NCBI GenBank assembly: GCA_006386115.1
Contig: VFIW01000070.1
Coordinates: forward strand, 124,001 to 188,000
DNA: 64,000 nucleotides
Source of the DNA: Globisporangium splendens
Taxonomy: Eukaryota; Oomycota; Peronosporomycetes; Pythiales; Pythiaceae
Direction of reading: 5' to 3'
Positions 44,773-56,219 of the stretch are shown one piece after another (the stretch's first letter is position 1; the number at the start of each line of letters is the position of its first letter). Both the position numbers and the translations under genes were made by a program. Below the pieces are notes generated by a model. The model saw only the letters and a program-made list of their open reading frames with translations, was not told the origin of the DNA and searched no databases.

Positions 44773-46926
44773 ATGCTGAGCCGCGTGCTGAAGGAGGTGA
44801 AGATCCCGTTCCCGGACGACTTCTTCCCGACCATGGCGCTCGCGCCAGAGCTGCAGAACGACTACCACCACAAGGCGTACCAGTTGCTGCACCAGACGCT
44901 GCGTGACGAAGCGCCGCTGACGCGCTTCCACCCGGCGCAGCAGCCCGACAACTGGAAGCTCATCGGCGAACGGCAGGGACTGCAGTTGTACCGCGAACGC
45001 GGCGCCGACCGCGGCAGCGCGCTCAAGGTGATCACGATCGGCTCGCTCCCGGGGTCGCTGGAAGATGTCATGTGGGGTCTCTATGCGGCCGACCACGGCA
45101 GCTTCAAGACCCAGCGCTGCATCATGCACAACGATTACCTGGACGCCGCGATGCTCCACGTGATGGAGGAAGACCCGTTCGAGGAAGAAGACCCGGGCTT
45201 CACGTTCCGGTTCACGGGACTTAAGTGGCTCGCGTGTGCGCCGACGGGCAAGCTGCTGCACAAGCGCGACGTGTGCTGGCACGAAGAGATGGGGCTCATG
45301 AACGACGCGAACGGGGACGAAGTCGGGTTTCTCACCATGCAGTCGGTGCGCGTGAGCGAGTGCCCGCCGTTTGAACAGCAGGGCGTCAAGCGCTCGACGA
45401 TCTCCGTCGGGTATATTTTCCGCGATCTCGGCAATGGCCGCACGGGCGTGTACATGAAAGGCACGCACATGGTGGGCGGTAAGTCCCGCAGCTGGAGCAC
45501 GGACGCCGTGATGACCGAGATGTGGCTCGCGATGGCGAACGTGCTCGACTGCTCGCAATCGAAGCGACTCTCGAAGCTCGTGAGCGGCAAGGATGTGTTT
45601 GTCGCGAGCCAAACGAGCAAGACGTGTGATATCTGCGACCAGAAGCTCAAGGTCTTGAAACAAGGCAGCGGCGGCCAGAACTGCAAGAGCTGCGGCAAGA
45701 ACGTGTGCGACCGCTGCCGCATGACGAAGCTCATCTACCCGTCGCGACGCCAGCAGCAGACCGTGGCGTTCCCGTGCTCCTATTTCTTCTGCAAGCGGTG
45801 CCTCATCGACGCCAAGGATCAGTTGTACCGCAAGGCGTCGCGCGTGAGTTTCCAGTCGGAGCATTCGTCGCATCGCTCAAATTCGCCGCGCCGTCGGTCG
45901 TCGAGTCAACCGCGATCCAACTACTCGTCGTCGTCTGCTGGATCCTCGTATCGAGGACATGGAGGTAATGGCAACGGAGGTCAGTACGATCGCGTGCGTG
46001 CGCCTTCCAGAGACCACGTGCCGCAGTATATCAGCGAAGTCAAAGTGAAGCAATTGATGAGTCCTCGAAGCAGCACGAGCACGACGTTCAGCGCACGGCG
46101 CACGGCGACGTCCGAGTCCAGTTTCTCCGATCCAGCAAGCAGCAGTAGCGTCGGGTCGTATCCTCGCAAAGAGAGCATCGGCGCTAGCGGGTCGTCGTCG
46201 TATCAATCGTATCAGTACAATCGGCAAATGTCAGCAGGAGCCATGTCATCCGGTAACTCTCGTGGAGGAGCCGCTGCTCCTCGCTTTGGGTCTGGAGGCG
46301 ATGGTGGCGCACGTTGGAATGCGGCACCAGGCTCGAGCCTCGGTTCCCAGCCGCGAGGTCTTCACAAGCAGGGCAGTTTCGTGAGCTCTGTCGGCAGCAG
46401 CGCTTACGATGTGGAGGAAGCGCAAGCGTACAGCTCCGGGAGTCTCAGCAGCAGTGACGATGAGAGCAGTGGCGACGAGATTGACGACGGCGCGTCGTCC
46501 ATCGTCGCGTACAAGCCTCCATCTTCGCAACGACGACCGCTGAGTCCCACGTCGCAGGTGATGGCCAAGCTCCGCGCGATCGAAATGTACGCAGACGACG
46601 AGACGGGACTCGTGGAGCTTCCAGGACGCGGCTTCCAGCAACAGCAGCCCGTCCAACAGCGTGGAATCCCCCAGGACGATCGACTCAAGTACCTCAACGC
46701 GTACCAGACGAGCTCGAATGCGGCAGCACAGCCTCAACTCGTGCGCACCAACAGCAGTTCGCGACCCATGGCACCACCACCGCCACCTCAGTCTCATGCC
46801 TCGTACTCCCGCCAGATGAATGAGCGCGAGCAGATGATGCAGCGGCTGATGCAGATCAACATGGCGGCTGAGGCGACGTACCTCATGGCCAAGCACAATG
46901 CCGCGAATCTGCAGGAGCACCGATAG
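44773..46926 (+). CDS. START-domain protein with degenerate FYVE-like finger (paralogue 4)
   Basis: This is a roughly 717-residue intronless protein from the ATG at 44773 (MLSRVLKEVKIPFPDDFF). The START-like domain spans about residues 30-280: FTGLKWLACAPTGKLLHKRD corresponds to the SPRE/SPRD block of the other paralogues. The finger has CDICDQKLKVLKQGSGGQNC, CKSCGKNVCDRC and SYFFCKRC. The cysteine pairs persist, but the RHHCR basic patch is missing, as in paralogue 3. The second half is serine-rich, low-complexity and presumably disordered, ending in a Met/Gln-rich helix (QMNEREQMMQRLMQINMA). The function is likely lipid binding; PI3P recognition is uncertain. LINE copy A begins 175 bases after its stop. 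Confidence 0.85.
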   Translation: MLSRVLKEVKIPFPDDFFPTMALAPELQNDYHHKAYQLLHQTLRDEAPLTRFHPAQQPDNWKLIGERQGLQLYRERGADRGSALKVITIGSLPGSLEDVMWGLYAADHGSFKTQRCIMHNDYLDAAMLHVMEEDPFEEEDPGFTFRFTGLKWLACAPTGKLLHKRDVCWHEEMGLMNDANGDEVGFLTMQSVRVSECPPFEQQGVKRSTISVGYIFRDLGNGRTGVYMKGTHMVGGKSRSWSTDAVMTEMWLAMANVLDCSQSKRLSKLVSGKDVFVASQTSKTCDICDQKLKVLKQGSGGQNCKSCGKNVCDRCRMTKLIYPSRRQQQTVAFPCSYFFCKRCLIDAKDQLYRKASRVSFQSEHSSHRSNSPRRRSSSQPRSNYSSSSAGSSYRGHGGNGNGGQYDRVRAPSRDHVPQYISEVKVKQLMSPRSSTSTTFSARRTATSESSFSDPASSSSVGSYPRKESIGASGSSSYQSYQYNRQMSAGAMSSGNSRGGAAAPRFGSGGDGGARWNAAPGSSLGSQPRGLHKQGSFVSSVGSSAYDVEEAQAYSSGSLSSSDDESSGDEIDDGASSIVAYKPPSSQRRPLSPTSQVMAKLRAIEMYADDETGLVELPGRGFQQQQPVQQRGIPQDDRLKYLNAYQTSSNAAAQPQLVRTNSSSRPMAPPPPPQSHASYSRQMNEREQMMQRLMQINMAAEATYLMAKHNAANLQEHR

Positions 46927-47100
46927 GCTATTGTCTGGTTGGGTTTAGTTTTGTCGATAGGCTTTTTTTCTGTGGCTGTTTGTGTGTCTGTTGTGGTCGT
47001 TGTAGCAAATACATACTGGCAATTCTTTAATTTACAGCTACATTGTCGTGACACTGCGTGTGAGACTCTCTTTTTCTCGGAGCTCAAGCTGCTTCAAAAC

Positions 47101-50100
47101 CTTTCGATCCATCCTTGTGCTGGACAGACAGCCTTGGCACCAGCTGTCTGTGTCGGAAGTGCAAGCACCACGACGACAACCGACAGCCCACTGCAAAGAT
47201 CAATATATTGAACCGAGTATACAAGCCACTGTTGAGAGCGAAAAGCAAGAGCTTTCTCCGAGGTCTCCGCGACGAATATGGAGCAGCCAGGGAGGATGGC
47301 GCGCGGAAGGAAGCTTCGGAAGGAGATTCTACGACGACAGCCGCTACTCGGCGTAGCTGGCGGGCGGACGCAAGCGGACGTAGTGATGGCCGTACCATCG
47401 TCGCAGCACGAGGAAGGGGAGCGCCAGATCCCGTGCGCACGAACTAACCAGACGAGGTAAATGCAGGAGCGCCGGACGAGTCTGGGACCAACGAGGAGGG
47501 AACGACTGACCCCTCAGGAGGCGACGACGCCATGGTAGACCGACACGAGACGGCACCATCACCAGCGGAAGGCTCTCACAAAGCAGCAGCGACGGAGACC
47601 GCACCACAGGAGAGACACGAAGTCCTCACAGCGAAGTTGCGAGGATCGCAGTCAATAGAGTGGAGATTGAATACGAAGTGCAGTTAATGTTCACGGCTCT
47701 CTACAACGGGATGCGTGTTCTTGAAGAACCAAGAAAGGTGAACGACAACTATCCAACACTCAATGGAGAAGAAGCGGACGCGCTGGTGAACCTTTTTCGT
47801 CTGCTGGCAATTGTGAAGGAAAAATCATTTCCGGAGTGGAAGCGGACGATCCAAGAACGATGCAAGGATATGCACCGGTCATCTTGGACAGTGGTAGCGC
47901 TTATCCAAAAGAGAATCGGCCAGAACAGACTTGCATCAGAAACCAAGGCTACGCCCTGGAGTTCCCCAACGAGCACCAACAGTCAAACAAACGTCAAAGA
48001 GCAAGGCACCCAACTCTTCGCCTTCCAAACGGCCAAATACTCTGAGGAGGAACAACGCAGCATGATCCGACACTGCAAGCAAAAATTCGAGTACACACCA
48101 ACCCTGCGCGAGCCGACAGCGATGGAATGGGAAATCATGCTAGCGATCCTGGAAGGCGAACTCCTGATTCGACACCTGCCCAATTCCTACGGCGAGTGTG
48201 TGATGGGACACCCTCTTCCGCTTCCAGAACACCATCGTAGCTCAGGTGGAAGGAGAGTTGGTCGGCAAGTTAGCGGACTCGACGCAAGTCTACAAAGACC
48301 ATCAGTCGACCGGACGAATCGTGGAAGCCATCTTGCAAGCAGCGAGATCCCGAAAAGACGGCAAATTGGAAGAAACTATGGCGATGCTGAAAGATCTCAA
48401 AACTGCGGAGTGCAATGACAGCGCTCACTCTCTTCGCTTCTTTTTCTTTGACAGGAGCACAGCGACGAAATGGGACAAAACGACGATCCCCTTCAGACTC
48501 CAATTGGTGCAACTCAAATCCGCGCACCCGACGGAGACGACTGGAGAGCGACCGGAGGCAGACAGCGTGTGGAACAGGCAACTGCGAGAGGGGACCGTAA
48601 AATGAGCCCAAAAGAAAGGAAAGCAGATATTCTCAGCTATTTCAACGATATCGCAAGTAGCTCATCCAGCCGCTCTTCCACGGTGCCAGGGTCCCTGTGG
48701 GGTGGACCGGAGTCCCTACGGATGGCTGCCGAAGCTCTGCAGACGAAAATCTTCGTGCTCATCGAGACGATTTACAGGGATCGAAAAGGCTATTCAATTT
48801 ACAAGCGACAATCCAAAGTCAACGCAGGCGTCCAGTTTTTGTCAGCCAAAAAACATGCGTGCACGGGGAAGGCATGGGAAGACGAACTCCGTCAAGACAG
48901 AATCAAAGCAGAGGCCACAAACAGTCCACTGTCAATTGTTCTGAAATTCGCAAATGAACACTATAACAGTCTGCACTTCAGAACCCTGAACGAACCATCA
49001 CCACCGGCGAATATGACGGGCACCTCATTAGCGAAGCATCTCCAAGGAACTGAGAGGAGCAAGACGGAGTTCAAGACTGACCGATCCGGCCAATTCGATT
49101 ACGAACCAGTTACTGAGGATCCAATTGAGGGCAGTGACAATTCCAGTTTGGGAGGGTTAGTGTGGACACCACCGCCTGGCAAACAAGAGAAATTTGATCC
49201 AAACCAGCTCAGTGGATCACATGACTGGTCGTTCGCGTCACAGGAGAATCAGCTCGTGGAATATCACTCACCCACAACCGACTTACCTCCACAACCTGGA
49301 AAGCGGGATAGAGACGAACACCGATGCGCAAAGCGGAAGATGGCGACGTCACGATAAACCTGAACAACCCCAATGTCCCCTCAAGAAAACCAAAATGCTC
49401 TCGAGACGATTGGCGATCGAAGGAGACTCTGTGCAGAAACACAGAGACCTCGAGCGCACGCTGCAGGAGCATTGGGAAGGGTTCCAGGAGCAATGGATAC
49501 AAGAAACCAAATTCCCCTTTCCTCTGCTCTCGTCCGATCATGATGTATGGACGCAGGTTGCTCCCAATGAATGGGAGCGAATTCTAGCGATGTTGAAGAC
49601 GTCGTCAGGGCCACATCATGTGCTGGACCACCTCAGAGGGCCCACGCTAGTGGACTTGACGCAAGTTCTGCGCGAACAGGTGATTGAGGAAGGCCTCAAA
49701 CGTCTTTCATACCGCACCGATCAAGCAGAAACCAGGGTATGGATTACAAGCTGGTTTACAGGATTGCAACGGCAACCACGAAGCAACAACGGGTGGCACT
49801 ACTCAACTCCAAGGAAGACTGGTCGACGCTAGGAAAAATGAAGTACGGTGGCTTCGAAGTTCTGTGACTTTGTCACCCGACCCAGCAAGAGAAGCTCAGC
49901 CGCTGCATCATCTGTACAGTGGTGTATGAGGAGGAGCTGTAGACGTTCAGGTCCAGCGACGCCGAAGACCCAGATAGCCTGTACGAGGCGATTGAAGGCT
50001 TCTGTGTGATATTGAAGCAAACCAGAGAACTCAAAGCAGCCTTCAAGAACGGAGAGGAGCACAGCGAGTGGTCAGCTCTATCGGTGATCATGGCTCAAGT

Positions 50101-50336
50101 CACCATGGAGGTGGACTCGGTTGAGCCCTCAAGGTGCTAAAGGCGCGACACCAACAAGTAACCAAGGTGGCAGTAGCCCAGGCACAGTAATGTACGCCGC
50201 GCTACATGCCCTCAAGAATGCATTTTTCAAAAACCAAAAGAAGGGAAAAAGACCATGTCCTAACACGCTACGGGTATTAACTCAGAACGTGTGTGGATTC
50301 AAAAAGAAAGAACGAGTAAAATTGTTAGAGGATCTC
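47101..50336 (+). mobile_element. LINE copy A (5' part only; left arm of inverted repeat)
   Basis: This is the 5' 3.24 kb of a non-LTR retrotransposon. It starts at CTTTCGATCC, exactly as copies B and C do, which marks the element's true 5' end. It contains ORF1 with an OTU-like region and the first codons of the endonuclease (LRVLTQNVCGFKKKER near 50266-50310). It stops abruptly after GAGGATCT at 50336, where it meets the 3'-truncated copy B tail to tail. Compared with copies B and C I find only isolated base differences: TCCATCC versus TCCAGCC near the 5' end, and ATGGTAG versus ATGGTTG or ATGATAG near 47532. There is no poly-A tail or target-site duplication at this right end. Confidence 0.85.
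47532..49866 (+). pseudogene. LINE copy A ORF1 with OTU-like protease region, frame-disrupted
   Basis: The coding stretch switches frame at least five times. Segments in order: an acidic leader from the ATG at 47532; then VQLMFTALYNGM with SFPEWKRTIQERC; then an OTU-like region whose nucleophile motif is split (YGEC in one frame, WDTLFRFQNT in the next, near 48200); then SLWGGPESLRMAAEALQTKI and the histidine motif VLKFANEHYNSLHF (48935-48985); finally VWTQVAPNEWERILAML and DLTQVLREQVIEEGLK. Cys, WGG and HYNSL in this order are the OTU signature. OTU-type cysteine proteases are known in some LINE families. The same breaks occur in copies B and C. Confidence 0.6.
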
Positions 50337-52494
50337 AATGGGCAACCTTGACGATGTCAGACTTAACCTCCCATTCTGTCGACAGTTCCCCATAGATCCG
50401 GTACTGTGCTGTAGTGTCCGAGTGCATTCGATGTACAAAATCCACAAATTATCGCCCAAAGCCGGACTTGCACAGCACAACGAACAGAAAGTCTCTGTCC
50501 AACGTGTCGTAAGCCTTCATGAAGTCAAACATCGCAATTCCCGGATCGTCATCCAACCCTTCAGCACTGTTGTAGTACGCTTTGTCCAACGCAGCTTGCA
50601 TAATGAGGATCGCGTTCTCCATCAGTCGGTCGCGTACAAAGCCTTGCTGTGCTTCCCCGATGATCCACAGAAAGATGTCTTGCAGCCTTGTTGCCAAGAC
50701 TTTTGCAAACTACTAGTAAGTGGTCGTAAGCAGAGTGATTGGTCTGTAATCGAGGGGGTTTGGCGAATCTCCTTTCTTGCGCAACGGTATCACGATTCCT
50801 TGACCGAATGATCGTGGCATGGGTGCCCTGCGTCGGATGTTGTTGAACTCCCGTACCAAAACGTCGACCATCACGTCCTCGCTATCCTTGTAGAAGTCAT
50901 TGTTCAGACTATCCACGCCACCTGCCTTATGCCGATGTAAAGTCGCGATCGCCTCTCGTACTTCCTTTTCAGTGATGGGTGCCATCAAATCTTGGTTTTG
51001 CGCTTCCGTGACTTTCCGAGTTTCCGGAATGTACACCAGTGCATCAAATCGCTGTTCAGCCTTCTGCGGAGGGACCGTAGAATGGCTCTGGCCGGTGATT
51101 TGGTTCCATTCTGCCCCCATGATGTCCGCGAGACTCGCGTTTGGTGGGTGGTACCCTCCGGTGGTCGGTTCCAATCGCGAAATTGTTTGATCCCTCTGCC
51201 AGTTGGCGATCCTCCGAAAGAAGTGACGAACATCCCCCTGGGTTGCTTGCATATACTTACCGAATTTGAACTCTGCTGCCTCCCTTGCCGCGTTTGCTTG
51301 TTCTTCGATCAGCTGACGCCTTGTGCGGTTTGCCGGTCGGTGCTGCTGATCCTCCAACTTTTGCCGATATCTTCGTACTTGCCTCTTCTCTGCTCGACTT
51401 ACTCTCAGTATTGGTTTGAGGATACGCTGCTCCAGGTGGCTTCACTCGATTGACCCTTCACTCTGCATCAGCTCCAGCTCGTGAACGATTGCCTTTTGCA
51501 CCCCAGTCCGCACCAAGTCAGGACGCGAGGTTCGCATCGGGCACCTGCACTTGTTCGCCTTCCTTGGTCTCTGCGGTTGACTCGTCCATTTCATATGCAG
51601 CACCACTGCTTGGTGATCCGAGTAGAGCTTGGGTAGCTCTATGGCCTCCCATTGCACGGCGCTGCCCAGGTTTCCTGCGATATAGAATCGGTCGAGTCGA
51701 CTGGCTGAGTTTTCTCCAGTATGTGAAATGCTCCGTCGGTTCCCTCTGCACTGGCCACTCCGGATCCTCCACTAGCTCCCGTGCGTCGTGTATGTCCCAC
51801 TCCGTCACTAATCGTCTCAGTTCTGCACTTTCGCACTGCACAGGTAGCCGAACTCCTCTTCGGTACCGGTCCCGTTGCTTGTCGAGCACACAATTGAAGT
51901 CACCTCCGAGCACTGCTGCTGCACGATGAGTCCCGAACTCCTCGTTAAGGCGTCGGAAGAAGTGTTCTCGCTCTGCTTTCTTGTTGGGTGCGTACACATT
52001 AATCCACACCACTCCCTTAGATTTGATAGAGAGTGTCCGAGTTGTCCACTTGGATTCCTAGATCAGTTGTGTTTCGCAAATCGTCTTCGGATTTGTGAGT
52101 ATTGCCACTCCGCTGGTCGCGTCTGGATGGATGGACCAAAAGGACGTTGGTTCGTCCAGGTTTGCAACCCCCCATATTCGGTTCCAGTAATGTCCGAGTC
52201 TGCGTTCTTCTCTGGCAGTGGTCATCTTCGTTTTCTGTAACTAAATGATATCATACTTTTCTGCGGTTAGTCCCCCTTAAGATCCTCTAACAATTTTACT
52301 CGTTCTTTCTTTTTGAATCCACACACGTTCTGAGTTAATACCCGTAGCGTGTTAGGACATGGTCTTTTTCCCTTCTTTTGGTTTTTGAAAAATGCATTCT
52401 TGAGGGCATGTAGCGCGGCGTACATTACTGTGCCTGGGCTACTGCCACCTTGGTTACTTGTTGGTGTCGCGCCTTTAGCACCTTGAGGGCTCAA
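50337..52494 (-). pseudogene. LINE copy B APE endonuclease and reverse transcriptase remnant
   Basis: The endonuclease starts LRVLTQNVCGFKKKER (52386-52340). It continues through a frame with TAG inside IISLQKTK (glutamine position), then INVYAPNKKAEREHFF and LGGDFNCVLDKQ (52012-51850), which are AP-endonuclease blocks. The reverse transcriptase follows with VREAIATLHRHKAGG, GQGIVIPLRKKGD and LDYRPITLL (51000-50720). After another frame change come QQGFVRDRLMENAIL and AMFDFMKAYDTLDRDFL (palm motif A), then HRMHSDTTAQYRIYGELS. At least one nonsense codon and three frame changes make this inactive. Confidence 0.75.
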
Positions 52495-52748
52495 CCGAGT
52501 CCACCTCCATGGTGACTTGAGCCATGATCACCGATAGAGCTGACCACTCGCTGTGCTCCTCTCCGTTCTTGAAGGCTGCTTTGAGTTCTCTGGTTTGCTT
52601 CAATATCACACAGAAGCCTTCAATCGCCTCGTACAGGCTATCTGGGTCTTCGGCGTCGCTGGACCTGAACGTCTACAGCTCCTCCTCATACACCACTGTA
52701 CAGATGATGCAGCGGCTGAGCTTCTCTTGCTGGGTCGGGTGACAAAGT

Positions 52749-55083
52749 CACAGAACTTCGAAGCCACCGTACTTCATTTTTCCTAGCGTCGACCAGTCTT
52801 CCTTGGAGTTGAGTAGTGCCACCCGTTGTTGCTTCGTGGTTGCCGTTGCAATCCTGTAAACCAGCTTGTAATCCATACCCTGGTTTCTGCTTGATCGGTG
52901 CGGTATGAAAGACGTTTGAGGCCTTCCTCAATCACCTGTTCGCGCAGAACTTGCGTCAAGTCCACTAGCGTGGGCCCTCTGAGGTGGTCCAGCACATGAT
53001 GTGGCCCTGACGACGTCTTCAACATCGCTAGAATTCGCTCCCATTCATTGGGAGCAACCTGCGTCCATACATCATGATCGGACGAGAGCAGAGGAAAGGG
53101 GAATTTGGTTTCTTGTATCCATTGCTCCTGGAACCCTTCCCAATGCTCCTGCAGCGTGCGCTCGAGGTCTCTGTGTTTCTGCACAGAGTCTCCTTCGATC
53201 GCCAATCGTCTCGAGAGCATTTTGGTTTTCTTGAGGGGACATTGGGGTTGTTCAGGTTTATCGTGACGTCGCCATCTTCCGCTTTGCGCATCGGTGTTCG
53301 TCTCTATCCCGCTTTCCAGGTTGTGGAGGTAAGTCGGTTGTGGGTGAGTGATATTCCACGAGCTGATTCTCCTGTGACGCGAACGACCAGTCATGTGATC
53401 CACTGAGCTGGTTTGGATCAAATTTCTCTTGTTTGCCAGGCGGTGGTGTCCACACTAACCCTCCCAAACTGGAATTGTCACTGCCCTCAATTGGATCCTC
53501 AGTAACTGGTTCGTAATCGAATTGGCCGGATCGGTCAGTCTTGAACTCCGTCTTGCTCCTCTCAGTTCCTTGGAGATGCTTCGCTAATGAGGTGCCCGTC
53601 ATATTCGCCGGTGGTGATGGTTCGTTCAGGGTTCTGAAGTGCAGACTGTTATAGTGTTCATTTGCGAATTTCAGAACAATTGACAGTGGACTGTTTGTGG
53701 CCTCTGCTTTGATTCTGTCTTGACGGAGTTCGTCTTCCCATGCCTTCCCCGTGCACGCATGTTTTTTGGCTGACAAAAACTGGACGCCTGCGTTGACTTT
53801 GGATTGTCGCTTGTAAATTGAATAGCCTTTTCGATCCCTGTAAATCGTCTCGATGAGCACGAAGATTTTCGTCTGCAGAGCTTCGGCAGCCATCCGTAGG
53901 GACTCCGGTCCACCCCACAGGGACCCTGGCACCGTGGAAGAGCGGCTGGATGAGCTACTTGCGATATCGTTGAAATAGCTGAGAATATCTGCTTTCCTTT
54001 CTTTTGGGCTCATTTTACGGTCCCCTCTCGCAGTTGCCTGTTCCACACGCTGTCTGCCTCCGGTCGCTCTCCAGTCGTCTCCGTCGGGTGCGCGGATTTG
54101 AGTTGCACCAATTGGAGTCTGAAGGGGATCGTCGTTTTGTCCCATTTCGTCGCTGTGCTCCTGTCAAAGAAAAAGAAGCGAAGAGAGTGAGCGCTGTCAT
54201 TGCACTCCGCAGTTTTGAGATCTTTCAGCATCGCCATAGTTTCTTCCAATTTGCCGTCTTTTCGGGATCTCGCTGCTTGCAAGATGGCTTCCACGATTCG
54301 TCCGGTCGACTGATGGTCTTTGTAGACTTGCGTCGAGTCCGCTAACTTGCCGACCAACTCTCCTTCCACCTGAGCTACGATGGTGTTCTGGAAGCGGAAG
54401 AGGGTGTCCCATCACACACTCGCCGTAGGAATTGGGCAGGTGTCGAATCAGGAGTTCGCCTTCCAGGATCGCTAGCATGATTTCCCATTCCATCGCTGTC
54501 GGCTCGCGCAGGGTTGGTGTGTACTCGAATTTTTGCTTGCAGTGTCGGATCATGCTGCGTTGTTCCTCCTCAGAGTATTTGGCCGTTTGGAAGGCGAAGA
54601 GTTGGGTGCCTTGCTCTTTGACGTTTGTTTGACTGTTGGTGCTCGTTGGGGAACTCCAGGGCGTAGCCTTGGTTTCTGATGCAAGTCTGTTCTGGCCGAT
54701 TCTCTTTTGGATAAGCGCTACCACTGTCCAAGATGACCGGTGCATATCCTTGCATCGTTCTTGGATCGTCCGCTTCCACTCCGGAAATGATTTTTCCTTC
54801 ACAATTGCCAGCAGACGAAAAAGGTTCACCAGCGCGTCCGCTTCTTCTCCATTGAGTGTTGGATAGTTGTCGTTCACCTTTCTTGGTTCTTCAAGAACAC
54901 GCATCCCGTTGTAGAGAGCCGTGAACATTAACTGCACTTCGTATTCAATCTCCACTCTATTGACTGCGATCCTCGCAACTTCGCTGTGAGGACTTCGTGT
55001 CTCTCCTGTGGTGCGGTCTCCGTCGCTGCTGCTTTGTGAGAGCCTTCCGCTGGTGATGGTGCCGTCTCGTGTCGGTCAACCAT
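52749..55083 (-). pseudogene. LINE copy B ORF1 with OTU-like region, frame-disrupted
   Basis: This is the mirror image of the copy A ORF1, with the same frame changes. The ATG equivalent is at 55083. It carries the split YGEC/WDTLF motif near 54410, WGGPESLRMAAEAL near 53920-53880 and the HYNSL motif near 53640. The open segments translate identically to those of copy A except for rare substitutions near the 5' end. Confidence 0.6.
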
Positions 55084-55514
55084 GGCGTCGTCGCCTCCTG
55101 AGGGGTCAGTCGTTCCCTCCTCGTTGGTCCCAGACTCGTCCGGCGCTCCTGCATTTACCTCGTCTGGTTAGTTCGTGCGCACGGGATCTGGCGCTCCCCT
55201 TCCTCGTGCTGCGACGATGGTACGGCCATCACTACGTCCGCTTGCGTCCGCCCGCCAGCTACGCCGAGTAGCGGCTGTCGTCGTAGAATCTCCTTCCGAA
55301 GCTTCCTTCCGCGCGCCATCCTCCCTGGCTGCTCCATATTCGTCGCGGAGACCTCGGAGAAAGCTCTTGCTTTTCGCTCTCAACAGTGGCTTGTATACTC
55401 GGTTCAATATATTGATCTTTGCAGTGGGCTGTCGGTTGTCGTCGTGGTGCTTGCACTTCCGACACAGACAGCTGGTGCCAAGGCTGTCTGTCCAGCACAA
55501 GGCTGGATCGAAAG

Positions 55515-56006
55515 TTTCCTATATTTGTAGAAGAACAATGTGTTTTCTGTGACGCCTACTTTATTCGCACAATTCTCTGTCGATGTTGACCACTAGCTCC
55601 ACTTTCCAGCATTCTCCTTTGCAGTCACATTTCGCTTCACTTGATAGAAGCACAAATCGAAGATTCTTCATGTTCTTCAATTAACACGACAATTTACAGT
55701 GGTTGGCTTGAGCGTGTGAGTGTGTGGGATGGTGGCGTGACCTGATAGGCTCGTTTATCAAATACGCTTACTGCAGAAGATGCGCTTCTCTTTTCCCTTG
55801 TTGTTCGAAATGATGTCTCAAAATACTGGAACAGCAAAAAGCAACTGCTGTGTGGTGATTTATTTCTATTGTGGCAAGAGAGTGGGACATTGGGACCAGA
55901 AAAGACACATGTTGGAGAAAGTCACCTAATCTCCCAATTCTTCTTCATTTGAGATCGCATTCTGCCTACTCTCTTTTTCTTCAGTGCAAGCTTGAGAGAC
56001 AAAAGC
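55515..56006. other. Intergenic region upstream of ankyrin-kinase gene
   Basis: The 490 bases between the 5' end of LINE copy B and the ankyrin-kinase start are AT-rich. The right end should carry that gene's promoter. Nothing else recognised. Confidence 0.4.
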
Positions 56007-56219
56007 ATGAGCAAAGACAGCACCACGACGAAAGAGCGCGTTCAAATCGTCCCTAGACCGTTGCTTTATGCGGTGAGCAGTGGGGAGGTGGAATGTGTTC
56101 AAATGCTTCTGGCTTACAGCAGGACAAACATTGATGGCAAGGTCAACGGACGGACAGCACTTTCGCTTGCTGTCGAACACGGCATTGCAGAGATTGTGCA
56201 GCTTTTAGTCGATCGAGGA

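Larger units (their letters stand above)
47101..55514. repeat. Large inverted repeat: 3.23 kb arms, 1.94 kb core
   Basis: The left arm 47101-50336 and right arm 52280-55514 are reverse complements with near-perfect identity, and every open frame of one arm reappears in the other. The unique core is 50337-52279. The structure is two LINE copies joined tail to tail. It could form a cruciform or arise from inverted duplication, or it could be an assembly fold-back. Confidence 0.85.
50337..55514 (-). mobile_element. LINE copy B (5' end at 55514, truncated inside reverse transcriptase)
   Basis: This is the longest copy, on the minus strand. The 5' end CTTTCGATCC lies at 55514, ORF1 runs to about 52750, and the endonuclease and reverse transcriptase occupy 52494-50337. 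Positions 52280-55514 are the mirror image of copy A. The unique core 50337-52279 holds the rest of the endonuclease and about half of the reverse transcriptase. The element ends in the RT motif corresponding to GIRQGCPL (near 50340-50350), so the catalytic FADD-box, RNase H or other 3' domains and the tail are missing. The 3' end is fused directly to the 3' end of copy A. Confidence 0.85.

Noticed and set aside
44680..45873. 397-codon minus-strand open frame
   Set aside because: Antisense shadow of START-FYVE paralogue 4; Arg/His/Ala-biased composition typical of such frames.
47115..47447. Cys-rich leader frame CLCRKCKHH of the LINE as a zinc-finger protein
   Set aside because: It lies in the 5' leader in a different frame from ORF1, has no ATG in good context and is probably untranslated; kept only as part of the element.
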